Part shown: positions 34,525 to 42,962 of the stretch, in pieces
How the letters are laid out: every line of letters starts with the position of its first letter
Position numbering within the stretch: the stretch's first letter is position 1
Origin: an uncultured Burkholderiales bacterium
GTDB lineage: Bacteria; Pseudomonadota; Gammaproteobacteria; Burkholderiales; Burkholderiaceae
DNA length: 64,000 nucleotides
Assembly: GCA_946480465.1 (NCBI GenBank)
Contig: CAMLJY010000001.1
Span: 62,001 to 126,000, forward strand
Reading direction: 5' to 3'
Translations under genes and position numbers: made by a program
Notes under the pieces: model-generated
The model's database searches: none
Seen by the model: only the letters and a program-made list of their open reading frames with translations
What the model was told of the DNA's origin: nothing

Positions 34525-36141
34525 CTAAAGCCGCGCGACGCCGAAGGCGTTGGGGCGCAGCACGCGCTGTTCGGATTCGGCCGCGAGCGCGAGGCACAGG
34601 CCCAGCACCCGACGGGTGTCGCGCGGGTCGATCACGCCGTCGTCCCACAGGCGTGCGGTGCCGAAGAGCACGTGCGACTCGCGGTCGATGCGCTGGCGCA
34701 GCTGGTCGCTCATGGCCTTCAGCGCCTCGTCATCGACGGCCAAGCCGCCGCGTTCCAGCTTGGCGCGGCTGACGATCTCCATCACCATCGCCGCTTGCGC
34801 GCCGCCCATCACCGCCACGCGGGCCGAGGGCCAGCTGAAGATGAAGCGCGGATCGAAGCCGCGGCCGCACATGCCGTAGTTGCCTGCGCCGAAGCTGCCG
34901 CCCAGCACGATGGTGAACTTCGGCACCCGCGCATTGGCGACGGCCTGGATCATCTTGCTGCCGTGCTTGATGGCGCCGGCGTGCTCGGCCTCGCGGCCCA
35001 CCATGTAGCCGGTGGTGTTCTGCAGGAAGACGAGCGGGGTGCCGCTCTGGTCGCACAGCTGGATGAACTGCCCGGCCTTGGTCGAGCCCGCCGGCTGGAT
35101 CGGGCCGTTGTTGCCGAGGATGCCGAGCAGGCGGCCTTCGATGCGGGCATGGCCGCAGACGGTGTCCGGCGCGTACGGGCCCTTGAACTCGAGGAAGTCC
35201 GAGCCGTCGACGAGGCGGGCGATGACCTCGCGCACGTCGTAGGGCTCGCGGTCGTCGGCGGGCACCAGGCCCATCAGCTCTTCCGCATCGAAGAGCGGGG
35301 CGGGGACGCTGGCCGGCGCCGAGGGTGGCGTGGTGTCCCAGTTCAGCTTGTCGAGCAGTTCACGCGTCAGCGCGATGGCGTGCGCGTCGTTCTCGGCCAG
35401 GTACTCGCCCAGGCCGGTGGTCTCGGCATGCAGCATCGCGCCGCCCAGCTCGTCGTCGCTCGCGTCCTCGCCGATGGCGGCTTTCACCAGCGGCGGGCCG
35501 GCCAGGAAGATGCTGGAGCGGTCGCGCACCAGCACCACGTAGTCCGACAGGCCCGGCAGGTAGGCGCCGCCGGCGGTGGACGAGCCATGCACCACCGCCA
35601 CCTGCGGGATGCCGGCCGCGGACAGCCGCGCCTGGTTGGCGAAGGCGCGGCCGCCCTCGACGAACATCTCGCTCTGGTACATCAGGTTGGCGCCGCCCGA
35701 TTCCACCAGCGACACCAGCGGCAGCTTGTTCTCCATCGCGATCTGCTGCGCGCGCAGGGCCTTGCGCAGGCCCATCGGCGCGATGGTGCCGCCCTTGATC
35801 GCCGCGTCATTGGCGGACACCAGCACCCGTTTGCCGGCGACCGTGCCGATGCCGACGATGGAGCCCCCGCCCATCACGCTCTTCTTGCCGTCGTCGTCGT
35901 GCATGCCCAGGCCGGCCAGCGTCGACAGCTCGAGGAAGGCCGAGCCGCGGTCCAGCAGCCGCGCCACGCGTTCGCGCGGCAGCAGCTGGCCGCGACGCTC
36001 GAACTTGTCGGCCTTGGATGCGGATTCGGCCACCACCAAGGCCTCCAGCCGGCGCACTTCCGCCAGGCGCTCGGCCATGCGCTCGGCATTGGCGCGGAAG
36101 GCGGCGGAGCGCGGATCGAGGCGGCTGTTCAACGCGGGCAT
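34525..36141 (-). CDS. Acyl-CoA carboxylase carboxyltransferase (beta) subunit (AtuC/LiuB-like)
   Basis: The 538-residue product is a carboxyltransferase of the propionyl/methylcrotonyl type with two crotonase-like halves: ESGGANLMYQSEMFVEGGR and VHGSSTAGGAYLPGLSDYVV in the N-half, NNGPIQPAGSTKAGQFIQLC and VLGGSFGAGNYGMCGRGFDP in the C-half. It transfers CO2 from biotin on the alpha subunit (30245-32239) to an unsaturated acyl-CoA. The sequence EHAGAIKHGSKMIQAVANAR looks closer to geranyl-CoA than to methylcrotonyl-CoA carboxylases, but this is from memory. The start overlaps the SDR stop by one base (TGATG). Confidence 0.93.
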   Translation of the reverse strand: MPALNSRLDPRSAAFRANAERMAERLAEVRRLEALVVAESASKADKFERRGQLLPRERVARLLDRGSAFLELSTLAGLGMHDDDGKKSVMGGGSIVGIGTVAGKRVLVSANDAAIKGGTIAPMGLRKALRAQQIAMENKLPLVSLVESGGANLMYQSEMFVEGGRAFANQARLSAAGIPQVAVVHGSSTAGGAYLPGLSDYVVLVRDRSSIFLAGPPLVKAAIGEDASDDELGGAMLHAETTGLGEYLAENDAHAIALTRELLDKLNWDTTPPSAPASVPAPLFDAEELMGLVPADDREPYDVREVIARLVDGSDFLEFKGPYAPDTVCGHARIEGRLLGILGNNGPIQPAGSTKAGQFIQLCDQSGTPLVFLQNTTGYMVGREAEHAGAIKHGSKMIQAVANARVPKFTIVLGGSFGAGNYGMCGRGFDPRFIFSWPSARVAVMGGAQAAMVMEIVSRAKLERGGLAVDDEALKAMSDQLRQRIDRESHVLFGTARLWDDGVIDPRDTRRVLGLCLALAAESEQRVLRPNAFGVARL

Positions 36142-37028
36142 CAGTGCTGTTCCTCGCCGGGCGCGTCGCGCAGCACGGCGGGCGGCACCGCGCGGTGGAA
36201 GCCCTCGAAGGGCCGGCTGTTGTGGTGGTCCACGCGTGGGAAGACGGGCGATCCGAGCCCGGCGCCGCCGTCGATCGGCAGCGTCACGCCGGTGATGAAG
36301 GCGGCCGCCGGCGACAGCAGGAAGACGATGGCGGCGCTGACCTCGGCTTCCGTCGCCAGGCGGCGCAGCGGCACGTGGTCTTTCAGCTTCGGGATCAAGG
36401 CCTTGGCGGCGCCGCCGTAGGTGTCCATGCCGCTGGACGCCACCCAGCCCGGCGCCACCGCGTTGACGCGCACGCCGGCCGGCGCCCACTCGAAAGCCGC
36501 GCTCATCGTCAGGTTGGCCATGCCGGCCCGCGCGGCGCCGGAATGCGCCATGCCCGGCATGCCCAGCTTGTAGTCGGCGGTCATGTTGACGATGGCGCCG
36601 CCGTGCGTGCGCAGGCACTGCGTGTACAGCTCCCGCATCATCAGGAAGCCGCCGGTCAGGTTGTTCGACACCACCGCATCGAAGCCGTTGCGGCTGATGG
36701 CTTCCAGTGGCGCCGGGAACTGGCCGCCGGCGTTGTTGACCAGCGCGGTGATGGGCCCGTCCTTCAGCGCCTCGGCCACGTGCTGCTTCACCGCGGCCTC
36801 GTCGCGGATGTCGAAGGCGCGCCAGCGGCAGCGGCCGCCGTCCTCGGCGATCTCGCCTGCCACGCGCCGCAGCTTGTCTTCCGAACGGCCACTGATCAGC
36901 ACCTCGGCGCCCAGCGCGGCCAATTCGTGCGCCACGCAGCGCCCGATGCCCGAGCCGCCGCCGGTGACCCACACGCGCCGTCCATCGAACAGGCCGGGGC
37001 TGAAGACGCTGCGGTAGCGGTCGGGCAT
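36141..37028 (-). CDS. SDR-family oxidoreductase, PECR/2,4-dienoyl-CoA reductase-like
   Basis: The 295-residue product has the NADP-binding motif TGGGSGIG (22-29), NNAG (98-101) and the segment HSGAARAGMANLTMSAAFEWA (162-182). In ordinary SDRs this position is Tyr-x3-Lys. Here the tyrosine is absent, exactly as in peroxisomal trans-2-enoyl-CoA reductase and its dienoyl-CoA reductase relatives, so an enoyl- or dienoyl-CoA substrate is likely. A strong ribosome site (GGAGGAAC) precedes the ATG at 37028. It is the first gene of the leftward operon, matching the place of AtuB ahead of AtuC. Confidence 0.88.
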   Translation of the reverse strand: MPDRYRSVFSPGLFDGRRVWVTGGGSGIGRCVAHELAALGAEVLISGRSEDKLRRVAGEIAEDGGRCRWRAFDIRDEAAVKQHVAEALKDGPITALVNNAGGQFPAPLEAISRNGFDAVVSNNLTGGFLMMRELYTQCLRTHGGAIVNMTADYKLGMPGMAHSGAARAGMANLTMSAAFEWAPAGVRVNAVAPGWVASSGMDTYGGAAKALIPKLKDHVPLRRLATEAEVSAAIVFLLSPAAAFITGVTLPIDGGAGLGSPVFPRVDHHNSRPFEGFHRAVPPAVLRDAPGEEQH

Positions 37029-37084
37029 GCAGGTTCCTCCGTGGGACGCGCCGTGCGCGGGGCGTGACGCATTGGAGCGAAGGG

Positions 37085-37098
37085 TGACGTTAACGTCA
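37085..37098. promoter_or_regulatory. Candidate LiuR/MerR-type operator palindrome
   Basis: TGACGTT-AACGTCA is a perfect 14-bp palindrome in the 182-bp spacer between the leftward Atu-like operon and the rightward SCP2 operon. It resembles the LiuR motif TTGACGT..ACGTCAA. The MerR-family gene at 37560-38003 is the obvious binding protein. The site could control both operons. Confidence 0.7.
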
Positions 37099-37210
37099 AC
37101 CCAATGCCTCATGGGGGATTACGCGGATGTTCGCGTCATGGCGGCCGGCCAGAATGCTTCGCCAGCGTGCGCCCCTTTCTCTCTGCCGCGCCGCATCACC
37201 AGGAGAACGA

Positions 37211-37507
37211 ATGGACCTCGCCACCGCCACCGGCATGCTGCGCAGCAAGGTGGGTGACCAGAGCGGGCTCGATGCCGTGCTGAAGTTCGACACCGGCGCC
37301 GGCGGCGTGATCGTGATCGACGGCAAGGCCGTGCCGAACACCGTGGACAACACCGACCGCGCGGCCGACTGCACCGTGTCCATCTCGATGGACAACCTGG
37401 GGGACCTGCTCAGCGGCGAGCTGGAACCCACCACCGGCTTCATGACCGGCAGGTTCAAGGTGTCCGGTGACATGAGCGTGGCGCTGAAGCTGCAGAGGCT
37501 GGTGTGA
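37211..37507 (+). CDS. SCP2 sterol-carrier-domain protein
   Basis: The 98-residue product is a stand-alone SCP2 domain: KVGDQSGLDAVLKFDTGAGG, IVIDGKAVPNTVDNTDRAAD, CTVSISMDNLGDLLSGELEP and GFMTGRFKVSGDMSVALKL, the last being the family's closing strand and helix. SCP2 domains bind acyl-CoAs or other lipids in a hydrophobic tunnel and often sit beside beta-oxidation genes. AGGAG precedes the ATG at 37211. It is the first gene of the rightward unit and shares the spacer with the candidate MerR operator. Confidence 0.9.
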   Translation: MDLATATGMLRSKVGDQSGLDAVLKFDTGAGGVIVIDGKAVPNTVDNTDRAADCTVSISMDNLGDLLSGELEPTTGFMTGRFKVSGDMSVALKLQRLV

Positions 37508-37559
37508 GCCGGGACCGTTCCCCGCTCGGCGGGAAGGCGCACGGCACCCGGGGGGCTTC

Positions 37560-38003
37560 GTGAACCTGCGGGTCGCCGCGGCCAGCGCGCACGAAGCCGT
37601 CGCCGCCCACCGCGACGAGGGTGCCGCCGAGCTCTTCGGCATCGGCGATCTCTGCGCGGAATTCGGCATCTCGGCGCGCGCCATCCGCTTCTACGAGGAC
37701 AAGGGCCTGCTGGCGCCGCGGCGCGTCAATGGCGCGCGCGTCTACACGCGGCGCGACCGGGCGCGGCTGGCGCTGATCCTGCGCGCCAAGGCCATCGGCT
37801 CGTCGCTGGCCGAGATCAAGCACTACCTGGACCTGTACGGCGCGCACGGCGAAGGCCGCACCCAGCAGCTGAAGTTCGTGCGCGAGCGCACCGATGCGGC
37901 CATCGCCGAGCTGGAGGCCAAGCGCGCCGCGATCGAGGCCACGCTGGCCGAGCTGCGGGTGATCAACCAGAGCGTGCGCACCGCGCTGGCGGCCAAGGGC
38001 TGA
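37560..38003 (+). CDS. MerR-family transcriptional regulator (LiuR-like)
   Basis: The 147-residue product has the MerR N-terminal winged helix-turn-helix (LFGIGDLCAEFGISARAIRF, YEDKGLLAPRRVNGARVYTR) and a dimerisation coiled coil (LKFVRERTDAAIAELEAKRA). No C-terminal metal cysteines occur, so it is not a metal sensor. Length and gene context fit LiuR, the regulator of branched-chain acyl-CoA catabolism in proteobacteria. The start is GTG at 37560. Its likely operator is the palindrome at 37085-37098. The effector may be an acyl-CoA from this pathway. Confidence 0.87.
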   Translation: MNLRVAAASAHEAVAAHRDEGAAELFGIGDLCAEFGISARAIRFYEDKGLLAPRRVNGARVYTRRDRARLALILRAKAIGSSLAEIKHYLDLYGAHGEGRTQQLKFVRERTDAAIAELEAKRAAIEATLAELRVINQSVRTALAAKG

Positions 38004-38170
38004 GAAGCTGTGAGCGAATCCCGCACACCCGCTCGTCCCGCCAAAGCGACGCCATTCGTCGAAAGCAAATGCTCGCCATGGCCCGGGCTATGGCTGCACT
38101 TTGCGTCTCGATTGGCGCCGCTGTCGCGGCCCGCTCGGGCGCGCCCGATTCATTCATGGCTTCTGACGCG

Positions 38171-38404
38171 ATGGCGGACACCCCGGCCGGCTTTGGCTTT
38201 CGCCGCATGAAGAACGGCGACGTGCTGGTGACGCACCACGGCCGCCTGGCCAGCACCCTGCGCGGCCGGGACGCCGTCGACTTCCTGAGCGAGATGGAGG
38301 GCGCCGACGAGGCATCGCGGCAGCACGCCATGGCCAGGCTGACCGGCAACTACCGGCGCGGCAACGAACGCACGGCCAGCGCGCACGCTCGCAACAGGCG
38401 TTAG
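38171..38404 (+). CDS. Conserved small protein of unknown function
   Basis: The 77-residue product reads FGFRRMKNGDVLVTHHGRLA, then STLRGRDAVDFLSEME, ending LTGNYRRGNER. The compact KNGDVxxxHHG-x-LRG pattern looks familiar from small conserved hypothetical proteins of Burkholderiales, although I know no function. The ATG at 38171 is preferred over one at 38069 because the N-terminal extension lacks conserved character. It lies 28 bp before the thiolase gene. Confidence 0.65.
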   Translation: MADTPAGFGFRRMKNGDVLVTHHGRLASTLRGRDAVDFLSEMEGADEASRQHAMARLTGNYRRGNERTASAHARNRR

Positions 38405-38432
38405 CGACACCCTCATCCCGCAGGAGACCGGC

Positions 38433-39638
38433 ATGACCGAGGCCTACATCTACGAGCACCTGCGCACCCCGCGTGGCAAGGGCAAGAAGGACGGTGGCCT
38501 GCACCAGGCCACGCCGATCTGGCTGCTGCGCACCCTGCTGCAGGCGATGCAGCAGCGCCTGCAGCTGGACACCGCGCTGGTCGACGACGTGGTGCTGGGC
38601 TGCGTCACGCCCATCGGCGAGCAGGGCGCGGACATCGCCCGCACCGCGGTGCTGGATGCCGGCTGGTCCGAGGCCACGGCGGGCGTCACGCTCAGCCGCT
38701 TCTGCGCCTCGGGACTGGAGGCGGTGAACCTGGCCGCCGCCAAGGTGCGCAGCGGGCTGGAGGACATGGTGGTCGCCGGCGGCGTCGAATCGATGAGCCG
38801 CTGGCCCATGGGCAGCGACGGCGGCGCGTGGGTCATGGATCCACGCGTCAACCAGGCGCTGGGCTTCATCCCGCAGGGCATCAGCGCCGACCTGATCGCG
38901 ACGCTGGAAGGCTGGACGCGGGAGGACGTGGACGGGTTTGCGCTGCGCTCGCACCACCTGGCCGCGGCAGCCCGTGCGGACGGGCGCTTCAGCCGGGCGA
39001 TCGTGCCGGTGAAGGACATCGCCGGTCTGACGATGCTGGCCGAGGACGAGACGATCCGACCCAACGCGACGCTGGAGGCGATGGCCAGGCTGGAGCCCTC
39101 GTTCGCGATGATGGGCCAGATGGGATTCGACGCCACGGCCCTGCGCAAGTACACGACCGTCGAGAAGATCCGCCACGTGCACCATGCCGGCAATTCGTCC
39201 GGCATCGTCGACGGCGCGGCGCTGATGCTGCTGGGCTCGAAGGAAGCTGGTGAGCGGGCGGGGCTGAAGCCGCGGGCGCGGGTGCGCAGCATGGCGGTGA
39301 CCGGCTCCGAGCCCACCATCATGCTGACCGGCCCGGCGCCCGCGTGCGAGAAGGCGCTGAAGAAGGGCGGCTTGGCCGCGCGGGACATCGACCTGTGGGA
39401 GGTGAACGAAGCCTTCGCGGTGGTGCCGATGAAGTGCGCCCGCGCGCTCGACATCGACCCCGAGCGCATCAACGTCAACGGCGGCTCGATCGCGATGGGA
39501 CACCCGCTGGGGGCCACCGGCTGCATCCTGCTCGGCTCCCTGCTGGACGAGCTGGAGCGGCGCGACCGGAGCCTGGGCTGCGCGACGCTGTGCGTCGGCG
39601 GCGGCATGGGCATCGCCACCATCATCGAGCGACTCTGA
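38433..39638 (+). CDS. Acetyl-CoA C-acyltransferase (FadA-type thiolase)
   Basis: The 401-residue product is a thiolase with active Cys91 (SRFCASGLEAV), the NEAF segment (325-328), His357 (AMGHPLGATG) and Cys387 (LCVGGGMG). It splits 3-ketoacyl-CoA with CoA to acetyl-CoA and a shortened acyl-CoA, the last beta-oxidation step. AGGAGA precedes the ATG closely. The FadB-type gene begins 2 bp after its stop, so the pair forms a beta-oxidation module with the leftward operon across the regulator. Confidence 0.94.
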   Translation: MTEAYIYEHLRTPRGKGKKDGGLHQATPIWLLRTLLQAMQQRLQLDTALVDDVVLGCVTPIGEQGADIARTAVLDAGWSEATAGVTLSRFCASGLEAVNLAAAKVRSGLEDMVVAGGVESMSRWPMGSDGGAWVMDPRVNQALGFIPQGISADLIATLEGWTREDVDGFALRSHHLAAAARADGRFSRAIVPVKDIAGLTMLAEDETIRPNATLEAMARLEPSFAMMGQMGFDATALRKYTTVEKIRHVHHAGNSSGIVDGAALMLLGSKEAGERAGLKPRARVRSMAVTGSEPTIMLTGPAPACEKALKKGGLAARDIDLWEVNEAFAVVPMKCARALDIDPERINVNGGSIAMGHPLGATGCILLGSLLDELERRDRSLGCATLCVGGGMGIATIIERL

Positions 39639-39640
39639 CC

Positions 39641-41794
39641 ATGGGCGACACGATCACTTTGGAGGTTGGCGCGGACGGCATCGCCATCGCCATCGCCACG
39701 ATGGACCTGCCGGGCCGGCCGATGAACGTCGTCAACGACGAGCTGATGCTGCCGCTGGCCGCGATCGCCGAGCGGCTCGCCACCGACGCCGGCATCAAGG
39801 GCCTGGTGCTCGCCTCGGGCAAGGCGGATTTCTGCGCCGGGGGCGACATCGACAGGTTGTCGCGCCTGGAATCGGCCCAGCAGGCTTTCGACCTGACGAT
39901 GCAGATGAAGGCCGTGCTGCGCCGGCTCGAGACGGCCGGCAAGCCGGTGGTGGCCGCGGTCAACGGCCATGCACTGGGCGGTGGGCTGGAGATCGCGCTG
40001 GCCTGCCATGCGCGTTTCGTGCTGGACGACCCGAAGATCAAGCTCGGCCAGCCCGAGGTGAAGCTGGGCCTGCTGCCCGGTGGCGGCGGCACGGTGCGCC
40101 TGCCGCGCCTGATCGGCATCCAGCCCGCGCTGCAGCTGATGGCCGAGGGCACGGAGGTCTCGCCGCAGAAGGCCTTGGCGCTGGGCCTGGTCACCGGGCT
40201 GGCCGCGAACCGGGACGAACTGATCGCGAAGGCGCGGGCATGGTGTGCGGCCAACCCGAAGGCCAAGGCGCCCTGGGACCAGCCGAAGTTCCGCTTCCCC
40301 GGCGGCGACTCGCGCTCGCCCGCGGTGGCGCAGGTGTTTGCCGTCGCGCCGTCCATCGCATCGGCCAAGAGCTGGGGCAACTACCCGGCCATCCAGCACA
40401 TCATGAGCAGCGTGTTCGAAGGCGGCCTGCTCGACGTGGAGGCGGCCAGCGCGGTGGAGTCGCGCTACTTCGCGGCCTGCGCGATGTCCCAGGAATCGCG
40501 CAACCTCATCGGCACGCTGTGGTACCAGCTGAACGCCATCAAGAAGGGGGCGTCCCGCCCGGCCGGCGTGCCCGAGTCGCGCGTGAAGAAGCTGGGCGTC
40601 CTGGGCGCCGGCATGATGGGCGCGGGCATCGCCCACGTCTCGGCCCAGGCCGGCATCGAGGTGGTGCTGCTGGACGTGACGCAGGAGGCCGCCGAGCGCG
40701 GCAAGGCCCATTCGCGCGGCCTGCTGGACAAAGCTGTGAAGAAGGGGCGCAGCACGGCCGAGCAGCGCGATGCGCTGCTGGCCCGGATCACGCCGACGAC
40801 GAGCCACGAGCAACTGGCCGGCTGCGACCTGGTGATCGAGGCGGTGTTCGAGGACCGTGCGGTGAAGGCCGAGGTGACGAAGCGGGCTGAAGCGCAGCTG
40901 GGCGCCGAGGCGGTGTTCGCCTCCAACACCTCCACGTTGCCGATCACGGGTCTCGCCGCCGCCAGCGCCCGGCCCGCTCACTTCATCGGTTTGCACTTCT
41001 TCTCGCCGGTGGACAAGATGCCGCTGGTCGAGATCATCGTCGGCGCGAAGACCTCGCCCGAGACGCTGGCACGCGGCTTCGACTACGTGCTGCAGATCGG
41101 CAAGACGCCCATCGTCGTCAACGACAGCCGCGGCTTCTACACCAGCCGCGTCTTCGGCAGCTACGTGATGGAGGGCATCGCGATGCTGAAGGAGGGCGTG
41201 CACCCGCGCAGCATCGAGGTGGCGGGCCTGCAGGCCGGCATGCCGATGCCACCGCTGGCGCTGCAGGACGAGGTGTCGCTGAGCCTCAGCCTGCACGTGG
41301 CCGAGCAGGCCAGGAAGGACCTGGCCGCGGAAGGCCGGGTGATGACCGAGCACCCGGGCCTCGCCGTCATCCGCCAGCTGTGCGAGATCGGCCGCATCGG
41401 CAAGAAGGCCGGCCGGGGCTTCTACGACTGGCCGCAGGAACCGGGTGGCGAGAAGGCCCTGTGGCCCGGACTGGCGCGGCTCTATCCCGCCGCCGCCCAG
41501 CAGCCCGGGCAGCGTGAGCTGATCGATCGCCTGATGTTCGCGCAAGCCAACGAGGCGGCGCGCTGCTTCGAGGAAGGCGTGCTGCGCTCGGTGGCGGAAG
41601 CCAACATCGGAAGCATCTTCGGCTGGGGATTCGCGCCCTTCCACGGCGGCGCGCTGCAGTACATCAACGCGATGGGGCCCCAGCGCTTCGTCGAGCGGGC
41701 GCGTGAACTCGCGGCCAGGCACGGCCCGCGCTTCGAGCCCGCGGCAGTGGTGGTGCGGATGGCGGCCCAGGGCGCGGCGTTTCGCGACGCGTGA
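39641..41794 (+). CDS. FadB-type enoyl-CoA hydratase/3-hydroxyacyl-CoA dehydrogenase
   Basis: The 717-residue fusion protein has an N-terminal crotonase domain (FCAGGDIDRLS, VNGHALGGGLEIALACHARF, LGQPEVKLGLLPGGGGTVRL with both catalytic glutamates). An NAD-dependent dehydrogenase domain follows, with its nucleotide loop at about 322 (LGVLGAGMMGAGIAHVSAQA) and catalytic segment HFIGLHFFSPVDKMPLVEII. A C-terminal domain ends with SIFGWGFAPFHGGALQYI. It hydrates and oxidises enoyl-CoAs. It starts 2 bp after the thiolase stop, so the two are likely translated together. Confidence 0.95.
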   Translation: MGDTITLEVGADGIAIAIATMDLPGRPMNVVNDELMLPLAAIAERLATDAGIKGLVLASGKADFCAGGDIDRLSRLESAQQAFDLTMQMKAVLRRLETAGKPVVAAVNGHALGGGLEIALACHARFVLDDPKIKLGQPEVKLGLLPGGGGTVRLPRLIGIQPALQLMAEGTEVSPQKALALGLVTGLAANRDELIAKARAWCAANPKAKAPWDQPKFRFPGGDSRSPAVAQVFAVAPSIASAKSWGNYPAIQHIMSSVFEGGLLDVEAASAVESRYFAACAMSQESRNLIGTLWYQLNAIKKGASRPAGVPESRVKKLGVLGAGMMGAGIAHVSAQAGIEVVLLDVTQEAAERGKAHSRGLLDKAVKKGRSTAEQRDALLARITPTTSHEQLAGCDLVIEAVFEDRAVKAEVTKRAEAQLGAEAVFASNTSTLPITGLAAASARPAHFIGLHFFSPVDKMPLVEIIVGAKTSPETLARGFDYVLQIGKTPIVVNDSRGFYTSRVFGSYVMEGIAMLKEGVHPRSIEVAGLQAGMPMPPLALQDEVSLSLSLHVAEQARKDLAAEGRVMTEHPGLAVIRQLCEIGRIGKKAGRGFYDWPQEPGGEKALWPGLARLYPAAAQQPGQRELIDRLMFAQANEAARCFEEGVLRSVAEANIGSIFGWGFAPFHGGALQYINAMGPQRFVERARELAARHGPRFEPAAVVVRMAAQGAAFRDA

Positions 41795-42212
41795 GTGATG
41801 CCGGGGCCCAGCGCCCTCGCGCGCGGATGACCCGATGAGCGAGGCGCCGCTTCGCTGCGTGGCGCCAGCCCCGGATCGTCAAGGCGTCACCGGCATGCCG
41901 CGCGAATGGCGGCGCTTCGCGTCTGCCGCGTCCGCACCCGGCGTGCCCATCGGCAGCAGCGCGAAGCTCGCCGCATCGGTCCCCGCTGCAGCGCGGCAGG
42001 CACGGTGCGGGGGGCAGCGGCGGCTTCGGCATCGGCAGGCTCCTGGGGTGGCGTCGGAATCGGCGGCATCGTGGGCGCGCGGGGCTTCATCGCGGCTTCC
42101 CGCGCTGGTGGTGCAGGGTTGCAATCGTTGCCGCAGCGGCGTGACAAGAGGGCCGGCCCGGGAAGGCGGCCGCCACGGGCTGAACTACCATCGCGGCGCT
42201 TCGCTCGCCTGC
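41795..42212. other. 418-bp gene-free stretch with palindromic repeat-like element
   Basis: No convincing gene is seen on either strand. At 41843-41866 lies GGCGCC-GCTTCGCTGCGT-GGCGCC, whose outer arms pair and whose inner part resembles the 27-bp unit inside the crotonase gene. The rest is GC-rich without clear promoters or terminators. Confidence 0.6.
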
Positions 42213-42932
42213 ATGAACCCCGCCCGCTACGACCGACTCGATGCCCTGCGTGGCGCCGCCATCGTCTGGATGGCCGCCTTCCACCTGGTGTTCGACCTCA
42301 ATCACTTCAAGCTGCTGCAGCCCGCGCAGAACTTCTACACCGATCCGCTGTGGACGGTGCAGCGCACCTTCATCGTCTCGCTGTTCCTGTTCTGCGCGGG
42401 GCTCGGGCAGGCGGTGGCGCTGCACCACGATCAGCCCTGGCAGCGCTTCTGGCGCCGCTGGCTGCAGATCTTCGATTGCGCCGTGCTGGTCTCGGTGGCG
42501 TCGGCCTTCATGTTCCCGCGCAGCTGGATCAGCTTCGGCGTGCTCCACGGCATCGTGGTGATGCTGGTGCTGGTGCGCTGGATGGCGCCGCTGAAGCACG
42601 GGCTGTGGCTGGTCGGCGCCGTGGCGATCGTGCTGCCGCAGTTCGTCAGCCACCCCTTCTTCGACACCCGCTGGACCAACTGGATCGGCCTGGTCACGCG
42701 CAAGCCGGTGACGGAGGACTTCGTACCGGTGCTGCCCTGGCTGGGCGTGATGTGTTTCGGCCTGGCGACCGGGCAGACGGTGCTCGCGCACGCGCCCATG
42801 CTGCTGAAGGGCCGGGTTCCGGCGCTGCTGCGGCCGCTGGCGGGGCTGGGGCGCTGGTCGCTCAGCTTCTACATGCTGCACCAGCCGGTCTTCATCGGCG
42901 CCATCCTGCTGTACCTACACTTCAGGGCCTGA
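42213..42932 (+). CDS. DUF1624-family membrane acetyltransferase-like protein
   Basis: The 239-residue product has about seven membrane segments. It begins RYDRLDALRGAAIVWMAAFH, the hallmark of the heparan-alpha-glucosaminide N-acetyltransferase/DUF1624 family, with the conserved Asp-x-x-Arg-Gly in the first helix. Later segments include FIVSLFLFCAGLGQAVALHH and SFYMLHQPVFIGAILLYLHF. Family members may acylate sugars or lipids in the membrane; activity in bacteria is mostly unproved. The start is the ATG at 42213. The next gene, rlmB, starts 30 bp later. Confidence 0.87.
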   Translation: MNPARYDRLDALRGAAIVWMAAFHLVFDLNHFKLLQPAQNFYTDPLWTVQRTFIVSLFLFCAGLGQAVALHHDQPWQRFWRRWLQIFDCAVLVSVASAFMFPRSWISFGVLHGIVVMLVLVRWMAPLKHGLWLVGAVAIVLPQFVSHPFFDTRWTNWIGLVTRKPVTEDFVPVLPWLGVMCFGLATGQTVLAHAPMLLKGRVPALLRPLAGLGRWSLSFYMLHQPVFIGAILLYLHFRA

Positions 42933-42962
42933 GTGCCGCCCGGTGCTCCGCGAAGGCACCCC

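Noticed and set aside
38450..41722. Very long open frame antisense to the thiolase and FadB-type genes
   Set aside because: It mirrors two clearly conserved genes. Its translation is rich in His, Arg, Gln and Leu without domain motifs, which is usual for antisense frames in GC-rich DNA.
41887..42147. Small gene in the 418-bp gap
   Set aside because: Short arginine- and cysteine-rich frames occur in two registers. None has a ribosome site, and composition is that of random GC-rich sequence.
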